Source: Colocasia esculenta
Lineage: Eukaryota; Streptophyta; Magnoliopsida; Alismatales; Araceae
Assembly (NCBI GenBank): GCA_014218235.1
Contig: CM024755.1
Span: forward strand, 40,258,109 to 40,322,108
Reading direction: 5' to 3'
Length of the DNA: 64,000 bases
The position numbers were made by a program, and so were the translations under genes. The notes under the pieces were generated by a model, which was not told the DNA's origin, ran no database searches, and saw nothing but the letters and a program-made list of their open reading frames with translations. Positions 1-10,519 of this stretch are shown piece after piece. Each line of letters opens with the position of its first letter. Within the stretch, counting starts at the first letter, position 1.

Positions 1-2097
1 CGAGAAGACACGAGCAGACTGAAGCTGATCAAAGAGATCATCAATCCTAGGCAAAGGATACCTATTCTTGATGGTCACTTGATTTAGCTTCCTATAATCG
101 ATACACAACCTCAGGCTACCATCCTTCTTCCGGACAAACAAAACAGGTGACCCCCACGGAGAAAAGCTAGGACGAATATAGCCCTTCTCCAACAACTCCT
201 CAAGCTGCCTCTTCAACTCCCTCAACTCTGCTGGTGCCATACGGTACGGTGCCTGCGCAAAAGGTAAAGTGCCAGGAACCAACTCTACAGTAAACTCAAT
301 CTCTCTCTCTGGTGGAAGACCAGGCAACTCTTCCGGAAAAACATCCGGAAACTCACACACTACAGGAATGTCCCCCACTCCGAGGCAATCTGGTCAAGAG
401 TCACTGCAGAAACTAGGAAACCCTGACAACCAGAAGCAAGCAACCTCCCTGCCCTCAAAGCAGAAACTAAAAAGCGAGAAGTAAGAGGTACGATACCCTG
501 GAAGTAGAACGCCGCTGCCCCAGGTATCCGCAAGTGCACCCTCTTCTTCTGGCAATCCATCACTGCACCATACCGCTCTAACCAGTCCATACCCAAAATC
601 ACATCATAGTCATGTAACTGCAAGGCAAATAGACGGGCTGACAACAACTGATCCTGCAACTGCACAGGTACCTCCTCGAGACAGTAGGACGTAAGGACAA
701 AGTCCCCCGTCGGCAACTCTACTGCCAACTCAACAGACTCTCCCGAACTCAACTCTCCAAGGGAGTCTAAAAAGTCCTCAGACACAAAAGAGTGAGAGGC
801 ACCGGAATCAAACAAAACTCTAGCTGCATAACCAAAAACTGAAACAATACCTTCCACCAGGTGAGCTGCCTCCGCGTCTGCACGAGTCAAGTGGGTAACA
901 CGGCCTCTACCTCTCGACCCACTAGAACCTCTGGTCTGCTGACGCTGCTGCACAGGTGCCTGCTGCTGTTGCTGCTGCACTCGGGGCTGCGACTGGGTCT
1001 GGTTCTGTGGCACACGAGGTAGCAAAGGGCAATCTCGCGCCATATGACCCATCTGGTCACACCGGTAACACTGACCAGCAAAAGTACACTGTACCTGCTG
1101 CGAAGGCTGACCTGTCGGCTGCTGAACACTCCCAACCGACTGCTGCCTCTGCTCTGCCTGCCTCCTATCACGCCGAAACTTCCTCCGAGATCCTGACTTC
1201 GCCGTCGTCCTAGTAGAAGTGGACGCGTAGGAAGTCATAGTCCTCGGGGTCGTCTGCACACTACCCTGCTGTTGGCGAGGCTGAGAAGGAACTACCTGCG
1301 TCTGAACCTCTGCACTCCGAGCACGAGTCCGCAAGGTGTCTGCCTCCAACGCTGCCGCTGTCTGATAGGCCGCATCCAAGTCTGTGACACGAGCAACTAT
1401 CAGCGCCTGCCTGAGCTCTGGCCTCAAGCCTCTCACGAATTGCTGAGTCCTCAGACCCTCATCTCCCATAATCTGCGGAGCATAGCGCCCTAACTCCACA
1501 AATCTGGCCCTGTACTGCACCACAGTAGAGTCCCTCTGCTGCAAGTCCAGAAACTGGTACAACCTCTCCGTCCGGACGTAAGTAGGACAGAAGGCTCTCT
1601 CAAAAGAAACAACAAACTCCTGCCACGGAATCTGTCTCAGTGGGCGAGACTGAAAGTAGTCTCCCACTCAGCGGACCACCAAGTCAACGCCTGCGCCTGC
1701 AACTGGTAACTGGCTAGCACACTCGCTCCTCTGGAACACACTCCATGGAACGAAAAGTCCGCTCCACTGCATCTAACCATGCTCGCGCTACATCTGGATC
1801 AGGCTGGCCCAAAAACTGAGGAGGCTGAAACTGCAAGAACTCCCTCAACACCCTTCCAGTACCACCCTGGGGTACCGGCGCGTCACGGTGCTGAGCAACA
1901 AACTGAGCCATCCCCTCAAGAAAATGAGTCATGTCTAATCCCTGAGCTACCTGAGGTGGAGGTGGCGGCGGCGGAACAATACCACTATGTGCGTCCTGTG
2001 GCAAAGGCTGCGTCTGCTGAGGTGGCGGAGCATCTCCAACCTCCTGACGAGTCGCCTGCTCAGCTACTCCCTCTCTAGGACGTCGCCTAGGCGCCAT
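1..2097 (-). pseudogene. R1a gag-protease-RT start (broken polyprotein)
   Basis: This would encode the capsid precursor, aspartic protease and RT N-terminus of a Ty3/Gypsy element. I place the start at the ATG at 2095-2097 (MAPRRRPRE), because the longer frame beginning at 2136 only adds leader codons. Downstream are the retrotransposon gag core, a glutamine-rich tail, one CCHC knuckle (CYRCDQMGHMARDC, near 1040-1085), the protease motif [10 protein letters not shown] (near 790-830) and the DYDVILGMDWL block. Compared with R1b, one base is missing near 1650 and another near 382, each shifting the frame, and a small change near 1715 gives a stop. RT runs off the window at base 1. The many frames open on the opposite strand are shadows. 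Confidence 0.85.
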
Positions 2098-2250
2098 AGA
2101 ACTACACACAGAACAAAAATACACACATAAATACACTAACTAACTCCGGGCTACATAGCTAGATAAATAGCTAGCCACAGCTGCAGCTGTACTCTTTAGA
2201 CTCTGAGTTAACATGATGGGTATTTCCTTATATATATCTCATCAGACCAG

Positions 2251-2262
2251 GCTCTGATACCA
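2251..2262 (-). other. R1a primer-binding site (initiator tRNA-Met)
   Basis: On the minus strand this reads TGGTATCAGAGC, the usual plant complement of the initiator tRNA-Met 3' end, three bases after the LTR end. It primes minus-strand DNA synthesis and shows that this LTR serves as the 5' LTR for the gag at its left. Confidence 0.9.
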
Positions 2263-2265
2263 AAC

Positions 2266-4075
2266 TGTAACGACCCAGAATCCGCATTACCAGTAACAAC
2301 CAGTAACCCGAATTCTGACCCGCTAACCCACGAGACAAGCTCGGAAGGGTAGGAAGTGAAAGTCCGAGGAGACTATATGTAAGAAGATACACACCATGCA
2401 AAGCAGTAAAATTCCACTATAAACATATATATACAACTCAGAGTCTGAGCAAAGTACAGAGTACAGAAGTACAACAAAAGGTACTACTCACTGCAGCTAA
2501 GGAGCACCAACACCGGAGTGGCTAGACTCGCCTGGAACGGGAGTCGACGAAGACCCACCTGAAAGGGAAGGGAGTGAGTCTCAAGAAAAGAGACCCAGTA
2601 GGGAAAAGTAACCCCACCGGTAACTAAACTAAAGTGCGGAAAGTAAAAACTGAAAGTAAGTACACGTCGCACCACAACACAAAACTGTAAACCACGCGGC
2701 TCAGTAACACACACTCACACACACAGCAAGTAGGACTCAGCTAGGGTCTGTGGCTCGGCGTCCCGTCACCACAGAGGCTCTCAACCCCAGCCACGTGTGC
2801 ACACTACAGACGCTCTCTCTCGCGTCTGGTCCACGACCGGTTTTTCCCCTACGCTTGACCCTAGCGGTAGAGAAGGGGCTCCACGGAGACCGGCTCAAAA
2901 CCACCAAAAGGAGTACGCACAGGACAGAGTCGCACTCGGTGTCCTGGCTCACTAGCGGAGGACAACCCACGCTAGTCGTCTAGACGGAGTCGCACCCACG
3001 CCTAGGTAACACAACAGAAACGGGTACACGGTAACGCAACGCGCGTACAGCAGACGGAACACACTCAACGTATGAAACCCCGTACAGTAGTAAACACCTC
3101 GTGCCACAATCAACTACTCCTATGCACAGGCGGAGTCACACTCTAAGCCTGGCCCACATGTGTAAACAGGGCGGACATCGCATGTCGATCGCCTTGAAAC
3201 ACAACACTTAAACCTACTGGGACACAGGAGATTAATGGCCACATCAATTGCCGCCAACATGAGGTAAACGGCACTCATCATGTCGTTTATCCTGATTAAA
3301 CGGCAATCGACCTTGTAGTTTAAATCACCCCTGAAGATCTCAACGTCAACAGATGTGGACGTTGATATCTTCAGTCCCCTAAACCCAGAACTGAACCGAA
3401 TCAGTTCAAATGGGCAGAAAACTCAATAACATTCCGACTGATGGAGGGAAACACATCCTCTCATCAATCCACACACCAGAACATCAGAAAAAACATTCTA
3501 ACACTTAGATTGTCCAATTTACCCAAAATCCTGGCATGATATAACCCAAACCCTAAACCATGATTTGCACACCAATTCACTTAATTGGACATGCTGGTTT
3601 GCTGGGGAAGGTTATAGGGGTTAAGTCCCTACCTCAGAAAGCTTAAACAATCCCCGAACAGCCACTACTCGCGCCGGATTCCCTCGAAGACTCCGTACGA
3701 ATCGCACCAAAACCACGCGATTCCTGCCCGATCTAGCAACGCCACATGATCCAGGGCCTTCCCACGAGCTCAAATCACCCAACAGAAGCTGCGGAAATCA
3801 AGAAAAGCAAAGGTGGAAGGAAGGAGAGGAAAGGAGAAGAAGAAGCTTTGCTCTCGGGCTGCCCTATTTCAACAGGACTGGTTAGTCGACGTCAACATCT
3901 CTGGCCTCCAACTGAACCGCCTACAGACTGACGTCCAGATTTCCTGTCATTGAGTTCTTCATCAAACGTCCACATTGCTAGATGCTGACTCAGACTCAAC
4001 GGCAAGCCCTGGCCGTCAACCACACAGGACCTCTACAGACCCAATAAGGATCCACTAAAGACCCGAGACGTTACA
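2266..4075 (-). repeat. R1a LTR (about 1.81 kb)
   Basis: In plus coordinates the repeat begins TGTAACGACCC and ends GACGTTACA, so it has TG...CA ends in element orientation. It aligns along its length with both LTRs of R1b (34273-36088 and 40903-42720), more divergent between about 3050 and 3500. It contains a long hairpin at 3331-3374 and further AACGGCA/CGTCAAC motifs near 3230-3320 and 3890-4025. Short frames open inside it (for example 2750-2983) also occur in the other LTR copies and are not genes. Confidence 0.9.
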
Positions 4076-4090
4076 GCCCTCCCCCCTTAA
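4076..4090 (-). other. R1-family polypurine tract
   Basis: On the minus strand this reads TTAAGGGGGGAGGGC directly before the LTR start. It is the plus-strand primer position expected immediately upstream of a 3' LTR, and matches the tract at 36089-36102 in R1b. Confidence 0.85.
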
Positions 4091-4703
4091 GGAATTTTGC
4101 CCTCAAAATTCAAACAACATAAAGAAAGAAGACTCACCAAAGAGGTACAGAAACTGCTCGCGCATTTCGTCCTCCCGCTCCCATGTCGACTCACCACCGG
4201 AGTGCCGCTGCCACGCAACACGAACTAAAGGGATAGCCTTGTTCCTCAACCTTTGAACTCGGCGATCCTCAATGTGCAACGGAAACTCTGGTACAGTCAA
4301 CACTGGAGTCACCTCCGACCACTCTGCACTCTGCAGAACGTGAGACTCGTCAGAAAGGTACCTCCGAAGCATCGACACGTGAGACACGTCGTGCATTGTT
4401 GCCAACTCTGACGGAAGCTCAAGTCTGTACGCCAAACCTCCGACACGCTCAATAATGGTAAAAGGCCCAATAAAGCGAGGACTCAACTTTCCACGCTTAC
4501 CGAACCTCACCACTCCCTTCATAGGAGACACACGAACAAACACCTGGTCTCCAACCTGAAACTCGAGCGGTCGTCTGCGCTGATCTGCATAACTCTTCTG
4601 CCGACTCTGAGCTAACTGAAGCCTCTGTCTCACAAGCTGAACTACCTCAACTGACTGCTGAACCAACTCTGGCCCTGTGACAACTCGCTCGCCAACCTCG
4701 AAC
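4091..4703 (-). pseudogene. R1a integrase C-terminus with chromodomain-like tail (truncated)
   Basis: The frame from 4666 to 4103 encodes the end of a chromovirus integrase: the KSYADQRRRPL segment, the GPF block (KLSPRFIGPFTI), the HDVSHVSMLRRY motif and a chromodomain-like tail (VAWQRHSGGESTWE) ending in LYLFGES and a short extension. The tail is thought to direct integration toward modified chromatin in this lineage. Compared with R1b the fragment is well preserved, but the catalytic core is absent: similarity ends at 4703 and palindromic repeats begin at once. Confidence 0.85.
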
Positions 4704-5053
4704 TTCTGGGGAGTCGGAGTGTAAACAATAATAGACTTCGACTTTCAAGGAGTTAGAGTAAGATAAGAAGACTTCGACTTCTTAGGAGTCGGAGTGAGAG
4801 GACTTCAACTTCTCAGAAGTTAGAGTGAAAGATCATTTGATAGCAAGTTATACTTCGACTTCTAAGGAGTCACAGTTTAGACAAACTTTGACTTTTAAGA
4901 TGTCAGAGTTCAACTAGACTTCAACTTTTCAGGAGTCGTAGTCTTGTTAGACTTTGACTTTTTCGAAGTCTTAGTACTACCTGTTGGTTCATCAAATGGT
5001 ACAACACTTCGACTTTTCTAAAGTCGGAGTTCGAAGTCGGAGTTAGTATGGTA
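4702..5053. repeat. Array of about nine degenerate 25-26 nt palindromes
   Basis: Units beginning near 4702, 4734, 4770, 4801, 4852, 4885, 4917, 4950 and 5006 follow the pattern ACTTCGACTT(C/T) - 2 to 4 nt - AGGAGTCGGAGT. Each unit is its own imperfect inverted repeat. Spacers are mostly 5 to 30 nt of unrelated sequence, and unit starts are commonly 31-36 nt apart. The first partial unit coincides with the R1a integrase breakpoint. No coding potential was seen. It could be a remnant of an LTR or untranslated region from an unrecognised element. Confidence 0.8.
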
Positions 5054-5239
5054 CTTAGTATACGCTGTGGACTTCGAGAAATTTTTTTAAGAGGGTGCTG
5101 ATAGATACTGTATCATACATGTCATGTTTCTTGTGGTATATTCCAATAGATTTGTTTGTAGAAAGTCTTAAAAGGTTTTGTCATAACAAAAACATAGTGC
5201 TTAAAATGTTTAACAATATTTTAAAGAGATAGTTGCTCA
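5054..5239. other. Unassigned AT-rich stretch
   Basis: I see no ORF, repeat terminus or RNA gene here. The sequence lies between the palindrome array and the point where T0 reverse-transcriptase homology begins. It may be more decayed T0 pol or filler introduced at a breakpoint. Confidence 0.4.
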
Positions 5240-6217
5240 ACACAGCAGTGCTATCAATCAATACATCAATGTGAGGAAGTGGAAAATTATCCTTGGGACA
5301 TGCCCTATTCTAGTCCCAGAAGCCAATACAGATTCTGACTTTCCGTCCTTCATGACTAGGACTATATTCGCTCCTAATTAGGATAAAGCACCACCCTAAT
5401 GAATCTAGCTTTGTGGAGTTTGTCCACTTCCTCCTTCATCATCAGGGCCATCAGTGGGTGGAATCTTCTAAGTTTTTGCTTTATGGCATTTTCCCCTTCT
5501 TTTAACACAAGTCGATGCTCCACTAATGAGGGGTCTAGGCCGGGCATGTTCTCGTATGACCAGGCAAATGTATCTTTGTACTCCCTCAAAATTTTCACCA
5601 ATTCCTCTTCTTCATTAGGAGAGAGATTCGCTGCAATCATCGCAAGCATGTGATCTTCTTCTGTTCCAAGGTTGACTTCCTTAGTAGGTTCATCCACTGC
5701 CATCGTATGCTCATCAAATCTTCTTACGCCACTAGCATACATTTCGGCAGTGTCATCTACTTTGCTATCCTCTTCATCAATTGGGTCCTTATCATTCATG
5801 ATTTCATAGACACCAAATCTGTCATCTACGAACACCCCATCCTGCACAACTTCTTCTTCTAACACCACCACTACTTTTGTGAACTCCTCTATCAACAATA
5901 ATGCTTGACATCGTCGAGCTAACTCTTGAAAGTATCTGAGGTGAATAGCCTTTCCCCGTTGCTTCCTAGGGGGAGCTTGGACTTAGTGGGCAGTGGGTTT
6001 ACCTGACTCCCTACTCTAGACTTACTTAGAATAGAACTAGACTCTCCTAACCTAGATGACTCTTCTTGACTAGATGACTCTACAGGACAAATTGAGGACA
6101 TAGGGTCCTCGAAGAGAATGGAATTTAATGAAAGAGTGGAAGGAGAAGCCCTAGTTGAGGGGTGCCCCTGATCAGAAAGGTGAAGGAGGTATACTGGCTC
6201 CTCGACCTCAATGTGCA
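5240..6217 (-). pseudogene. T0: Tat-type Ty3/Gypsy pol fragment (RT N-terminus and upstream linker)
   Basis: Reading leftward from 6217, an acidic and serine-rich linker leads into hallmark Tat-lineage RT sequence: FAWSYENMPGLDPSLVEHRL, then a KQKLRRFHPL segment and KEEVDKLHKARFI. A stop follows PN near 5374. RT-like residues continue past it (KVRIC, then NRACPKDNFPLPHID) down to about 5240, where homology is lost before the catalytic YxDD. The linker is interrupted at 6217 by solo LTR S1 and resumes at 10515; across that join a one-base shift is needed, probably in the run of nine T (plus strand) near 10537. Confidence 0.8.
6213..6217. other. TSD of S1, left copy (GTGCA)
   Basis: GTGCA directly precedes the TGTAAGACCCC start of S1 and is repeated at 10515-10519 directly after its TTACA end. 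Confidence 0.92.
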
Positions 6218-9200
6218 TGTAAGACCCCGGATTTTTACTCTCTTTATATATCTGTATGTATGTGAATGGTGTGTTGGGTGTTCGGTTGTTGTGTGCTTAG
6301 CATGTGTAGTTCATTGTGCCTACTATAAGTCTTATCCTTCTTTTGAACATGAGCATGTGCGAACATCTATATATGTATACATAGGTGTATATGATGATTA
6401 ATGTGGAAGTGAACAATTAACTAATTAGAGGTGTATTATGAATATCAAGAATCTCTGACTTAGGATACTTGAATAACACTATGCGTGTGCTATCTAATAT
6501 TGAAGAATATCCTATACTACCTATTTCATGGAATTTTGTATGGGAGTGTATGAAGTACATATGTGTATGTACGTATGTATGTTATCTTGTGCGTGTGACA
6601 ATTGTATATCTAATTCTACATGCATAACACCTTGGTGTATTTGTGCATGCATGTGTATGATTAGTTGTAAGCGTTGCTCATTTGCATGGTTTAGCTAATA
6701 TGAATATTGTACTTCGTACATTGCATATGCATAAAGAGTTCAAGCATGGTAGGTGTAATTAGTAGTTTATATTGAGATTCTATACTCCTCATGAATAACA
6801 TGCATGTATTTTTATGATATTTAGGTGAGAATAGTCAATTGGCTAAATTATGCATATAGTACATATTAAGGAATCCTATACATATAGTACTTAAGCAATG
6901 TTAGGTAAAGTTGTGTAAGTTAATCTAATTACCGGTGCGCATGTTGCATCCATCTATTCCAAGCATAATGTACATAAGTATGCTACACCCGTGTGTGTGT
7001 ATACTATATATATGTCAAATCAAGTGTGTGTGTGTGCAAGGACTATTTTATCGAATAGATTATTCCTAACTAACATAATTCATATCACCTCCTAATGATA
7101 TTGATTGCCTGGTAGGGTAATATACATGTTACACCTTATACATTGTATGTATATATATATAGTAAGCATAGTTTCTGCATGTTTTAAGTTCTGGCCGAAG
7201 GGCCAATCAGCGTCAATGTGTTTATATTAAATATAAATAAGGTATGTATTGCATGGTGATAGTATGGATATAATACCGTATACATATTGCATGTATATAA
7301 GCTTGGTATGCGTGATTTTCTGCATAACTTAGGGTTCTGGCCGAAGGCACATTGGCGTCAAGCCCAGGCTGTTGATCCAGTGTCAGCGTCCAGACATGGA
7401 CGCCAATACTAGCTCCGGCGTCCAGCGATATGGACGTCAATCTCTCTGGCCTGCATGCGCAGCAGAGCTGCAAGCTTCTGAAGCAAGGCAAGCCAACCAT
7501 TGGGGGATGTCCCCCAACGGCTCTGAAGGGTGTCCTATCACCCTAGTGAGTGGGAGAGAGACTCCCTTAAGTCTGAACCCGAAATGGCTCTCCCCACTCT
7601 TTCCCTTCACCTTGCAAGAGGAGAAATAGAGAAAGAAAAACCCTAGAGAAAAGTCTGTGAGAAAAACCCCTTTTAGCACCCCCAAATCCGACCCCCTGGA
7701 GGTTGATCCGGCCATCTACTGCGACAAGAAGGAAGCTGGAGCAAAGGAGAAGGCCTACCCATCATCCCCTTGCTGTGGAACTCACCCAGGAGCCCGGAGG
7801 AAGGCGATCTAGAGGGCGTTTCTGCAACTTCTTGGGACTGCCCAAGGAGGTCTTCACCAAGCCACAAATCCCTTGGAGGAATTTGTGAAAGGCAAGTGAC
7901 CTATCTATGGTGTCCCCGTATGAGTCTAGGTGGGTTTTTCTATTTTTATGGAATTTTCCTCGAGTCCTAGACCCTCCTATTCACCCAAGATTCAGAGCTC
8001 GGGTCTGTGTTTTTGCACAAACCTGGTTCGACGGCAAGGTCCCTGGACGCCTGTGATGAGCTTGGCGTCCATCGACCATGCCGCTGACCCTGAGTCAGCG
8101 GCCAGAGACCGCCGTCTAGTTCCTCTGGACAGAACAGTGAGCTGTTCTGTCCTCCTTATGCATTAAATTCGGTATGTTTTCCGTGATGAGGATATATGGT
8201 AAACCTTATACTCTATGTATATCGTTAGTTGTGATGTGTGGATGAATGTGGTGTGATGGTGAATGTGGGATAATGGTATCTTTTAAACTTGTGAGCATGA
8301 GTTATAGATAATGTTGCAAATCCTTGTTCATGATTTGAGTTAGTATGAATGCCTTGGTTTTAGCCTAATCATGAAGATCAGTGGGTCAGCATCTGTGTTT
8401 ACAAATTTTGGTAACTTATCCATGCTTGTGCAATTTGTAAATAAGCTCGGTTCGGTGGAAATAGAAGCATGCAAGAATGGTTTGTAGGGTTCAATCCATA
8501 GATGTATGAATTAGGGTAATTTTGTATCCTAAATTCCTGCATATGTTAGTAGCTTATATTTAAACAGCAAGTGGCTAAATTACAAGATGTGTTAGACCCC
8601 ATGTTAACTTAAGTTGTTAATAGCATGCTAATTAGGTATTTTATTTCTGTAAATCCTATTTAGCTCAGAAAAATCTAAAAATTTGAGTGTATGATCATGA
8701 ACCCGAAAACAGCGTGTGGTTAAAATTTCAGGTCATTTGGATTAGTAAATAAAAAGTTATGTATTTTCATGTGAATTGTGATAATCTACGTATACTATCA
8801 AAATGTGCTTAGTTAGTGTCTAAAACCAACTTGATCGGTAAACTTCCTGTGTTAAACTCCTGAAATCTGTAGTAGCATGATTAGGAGAAAAACGAAGACA
8901 CAATGTGCATGAGAAAAACGAAGGAGATGTGAGTGTTATGTGTAAAATACATGTTAAAACTCGGTATGGGTAAAGTGTAAAAGTTGTGCCTATGTGACAC
9001 TACTAGCATCGGGAGCCGTATATAGAAAAGTCCCTATAGAAGGCTCCATATGATATAAGTTTGTCCCAAAGGCATTGGGAAAACCCCGGAGGTGGACAAG
9101 TACCACTGGATAGGGTGGAGAGGGCTTCTCCCGGTCTGCGCAGTTACCAAGATTCACCGCTGTATTGCCTAGGTGGTGAGTATGTGTATGAGTTGTGTCA

Positions 9201-10514
9201 TGTGTTGTGTTATGAGTTGTGTTGAGAGCTGTGCTAAGGAATGAGCACGAGCTATGAGATATTTGTTAGTGTCCTCTACTGGTGGTTAGGACTATGTGTC
9301 ATGGCAAATCGTTTAAGTAATGAAAAATGACTAAAGTGTGAAATATGTGAACATGGCACGTGGTAAGTGCCCAAGATGCACGTGGTAAGTGCAATCGACG
9401 TGATATGTGAGAAGTGAAAGTGGTAGAGAAAATGATGTGGAAATGAGTAAATTGTGTAAGTGTGAACATGCGTACATGTCAAAGGTGTAAAAGCGAACAA
9501 TGTGAATGAGTAAGTGTGCAATCATGTGAAACTGAAAATGCGAGAATATGTTATTGAAACCCATGTGAGACAAATCTGAAATCATGTGAAATTAGTGAAT
9601 TTATGTTATTATCATCATGTTATTATGGGCAAAAATGTCTAGAATCCATGTTAGGGGTAACCAATGAGTTTGTGTACAAGATAGCATGATTGTTTGTTCA
9701 CATGATATGTTTTAAGCAACGTTGTAGCTCTCATGTGTAGATTTATAGCCATTGAATCATGTGAAATCAGCAACCTAAAGCATGTAGAAATGTCCATGTA
9801 TTTGTCTAAAAACATGTAAGATCCATGCTAGTTGTGTTTCCTTTCATTTGTGCACGATGTTCATGTTAGTAGCTCTCATATCTTGGTTCTTTAAAGACAA
9901 GTTTCATAAGTAAATTGAATAGAGAGCATGTGATAGGTAAATTTTATTCCTACAACATACGAAAGCATGATCCATGTATAAACTTGTCAAACTTTCATGA
10001 TAGGTTGAAACTTCGGAAATGACTAGTATGCCATGTTTTGAAAATTGTAAATGTGCATGTAAAACCCCTATGACTTATACGTGTATGTTATGGGTAGTGT
10101 TGCTTGCTGAGTCTTTGGACTCACTCTTGCTTCGGCGTACAGGTTGACAGGTATCGTGCACTAGAAGGAAGCGTGACGAGGATCATCATATAGAAGACTA
10201 TTTTGTGGAGCTGTTACCAGTTGTACTTTTCTTTTGCACAAAAAGGATTATTGTATGAACAATATTTGGACATTGTAGTTCTCTTTATTTTGTATTAATG
10301 TGGACATTGTCTTTCCATTTCGCTATTTAGATTGTGGAATGTGTGTTGGTGATGGATTAAGAGTTGAGTTGTTTATTTTATTCCGCTGTACTCTATTGCT
10401 ATCCAGGTACATATCAACCTATTGACCAGTGTTGGGTACATGTCCCACTGTGACGACGCCTTTTTTACCGATGGGGATTGGTATAATCGTACCGGTATGA
10501 AGAGGGTCGTTACA
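6218..10514 (+). mobile_element. S1: solo LTR of a long-LTR chromovirus (about 4.3 kb)
   Basis: It begins TGTAAGACCCC, ends GAGGGTCGTTACA, is flanked by a perfect 5-bp duplication (GTGCA), and lacks any internal coding region, so it is a solo LTR left by LTR-LTR recombination. It aligns over most of its length with S2 (59196-63694). Its last 80 bases and an internal block near 8970-9175 also match the R3 LTR in reverse orientation, placing it with the Tekay-like chromoviruses. CpG-rich hairpins lie at 7386-7403 and 7419-7436, with related motifs near 8050-8120. The frames open inside it are short and not shared with known proteins. Confidence 0.92.
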
Positions 10515-10519
10515 GTGCA
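10515..10519. other. TSD of S1, right copy (GTGCA)
   Basis: Identical to 6213-6217 and directly after the LTR terminus TTACA. Confidence 0.92.

Larger units (their letters stand above)
1..4703 (-). mobile_element. R1a: Tekay-like Ty3/Gypsy element, recombinant and partial
   Basis: This is a minus-strand chromovirus of the same family as R1b at 34273-42720. In element order it shows an integrase tail (4091-4703), a polypurine tract, one LTR (2266-4075), a tRNA-Met primer site, and then gag, protease and the start of RT (2097 down to 1), continuing beyond the window. A single LTR with 3' internal sequence on one side and 5' internal sequence on the other suggests a tandem or recombined pair of elements rather than one simple insertion. 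Near-identity to R1b stops abruptly after 4703, in the middle of integrase. Confidence 0.85.

Noticed and set aside
956..1213. Plus-strand ORFs opposite R1a, R1b, R2 and R3 coding regions
   Set aside because: These are shadows of the minus-strand gag-pol genes and lack any family signature.
2251..2262. tRNA gene fragment
   Set aside because: The TGGTATCAGAGC motifs are primer-binding sites next to LTR ends; no cloverleaf can be formed with the surroundings.
2750..2983. ORFs shared among 2750-2983, 34762-34977 and 41393-41608, and their minus-strand partners
   Set aside because: They are in three copies of the R1 LTR; conservation is that of the repeat, not of a protein, and lengths differ between copies.
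4702..5053. CRISPR-like array
   Set aside because: Repeats are degenerate, spacers vary from about 5 to 30 nt, and the setting is a plant retrotransposon graveyard; no cas genes are present.
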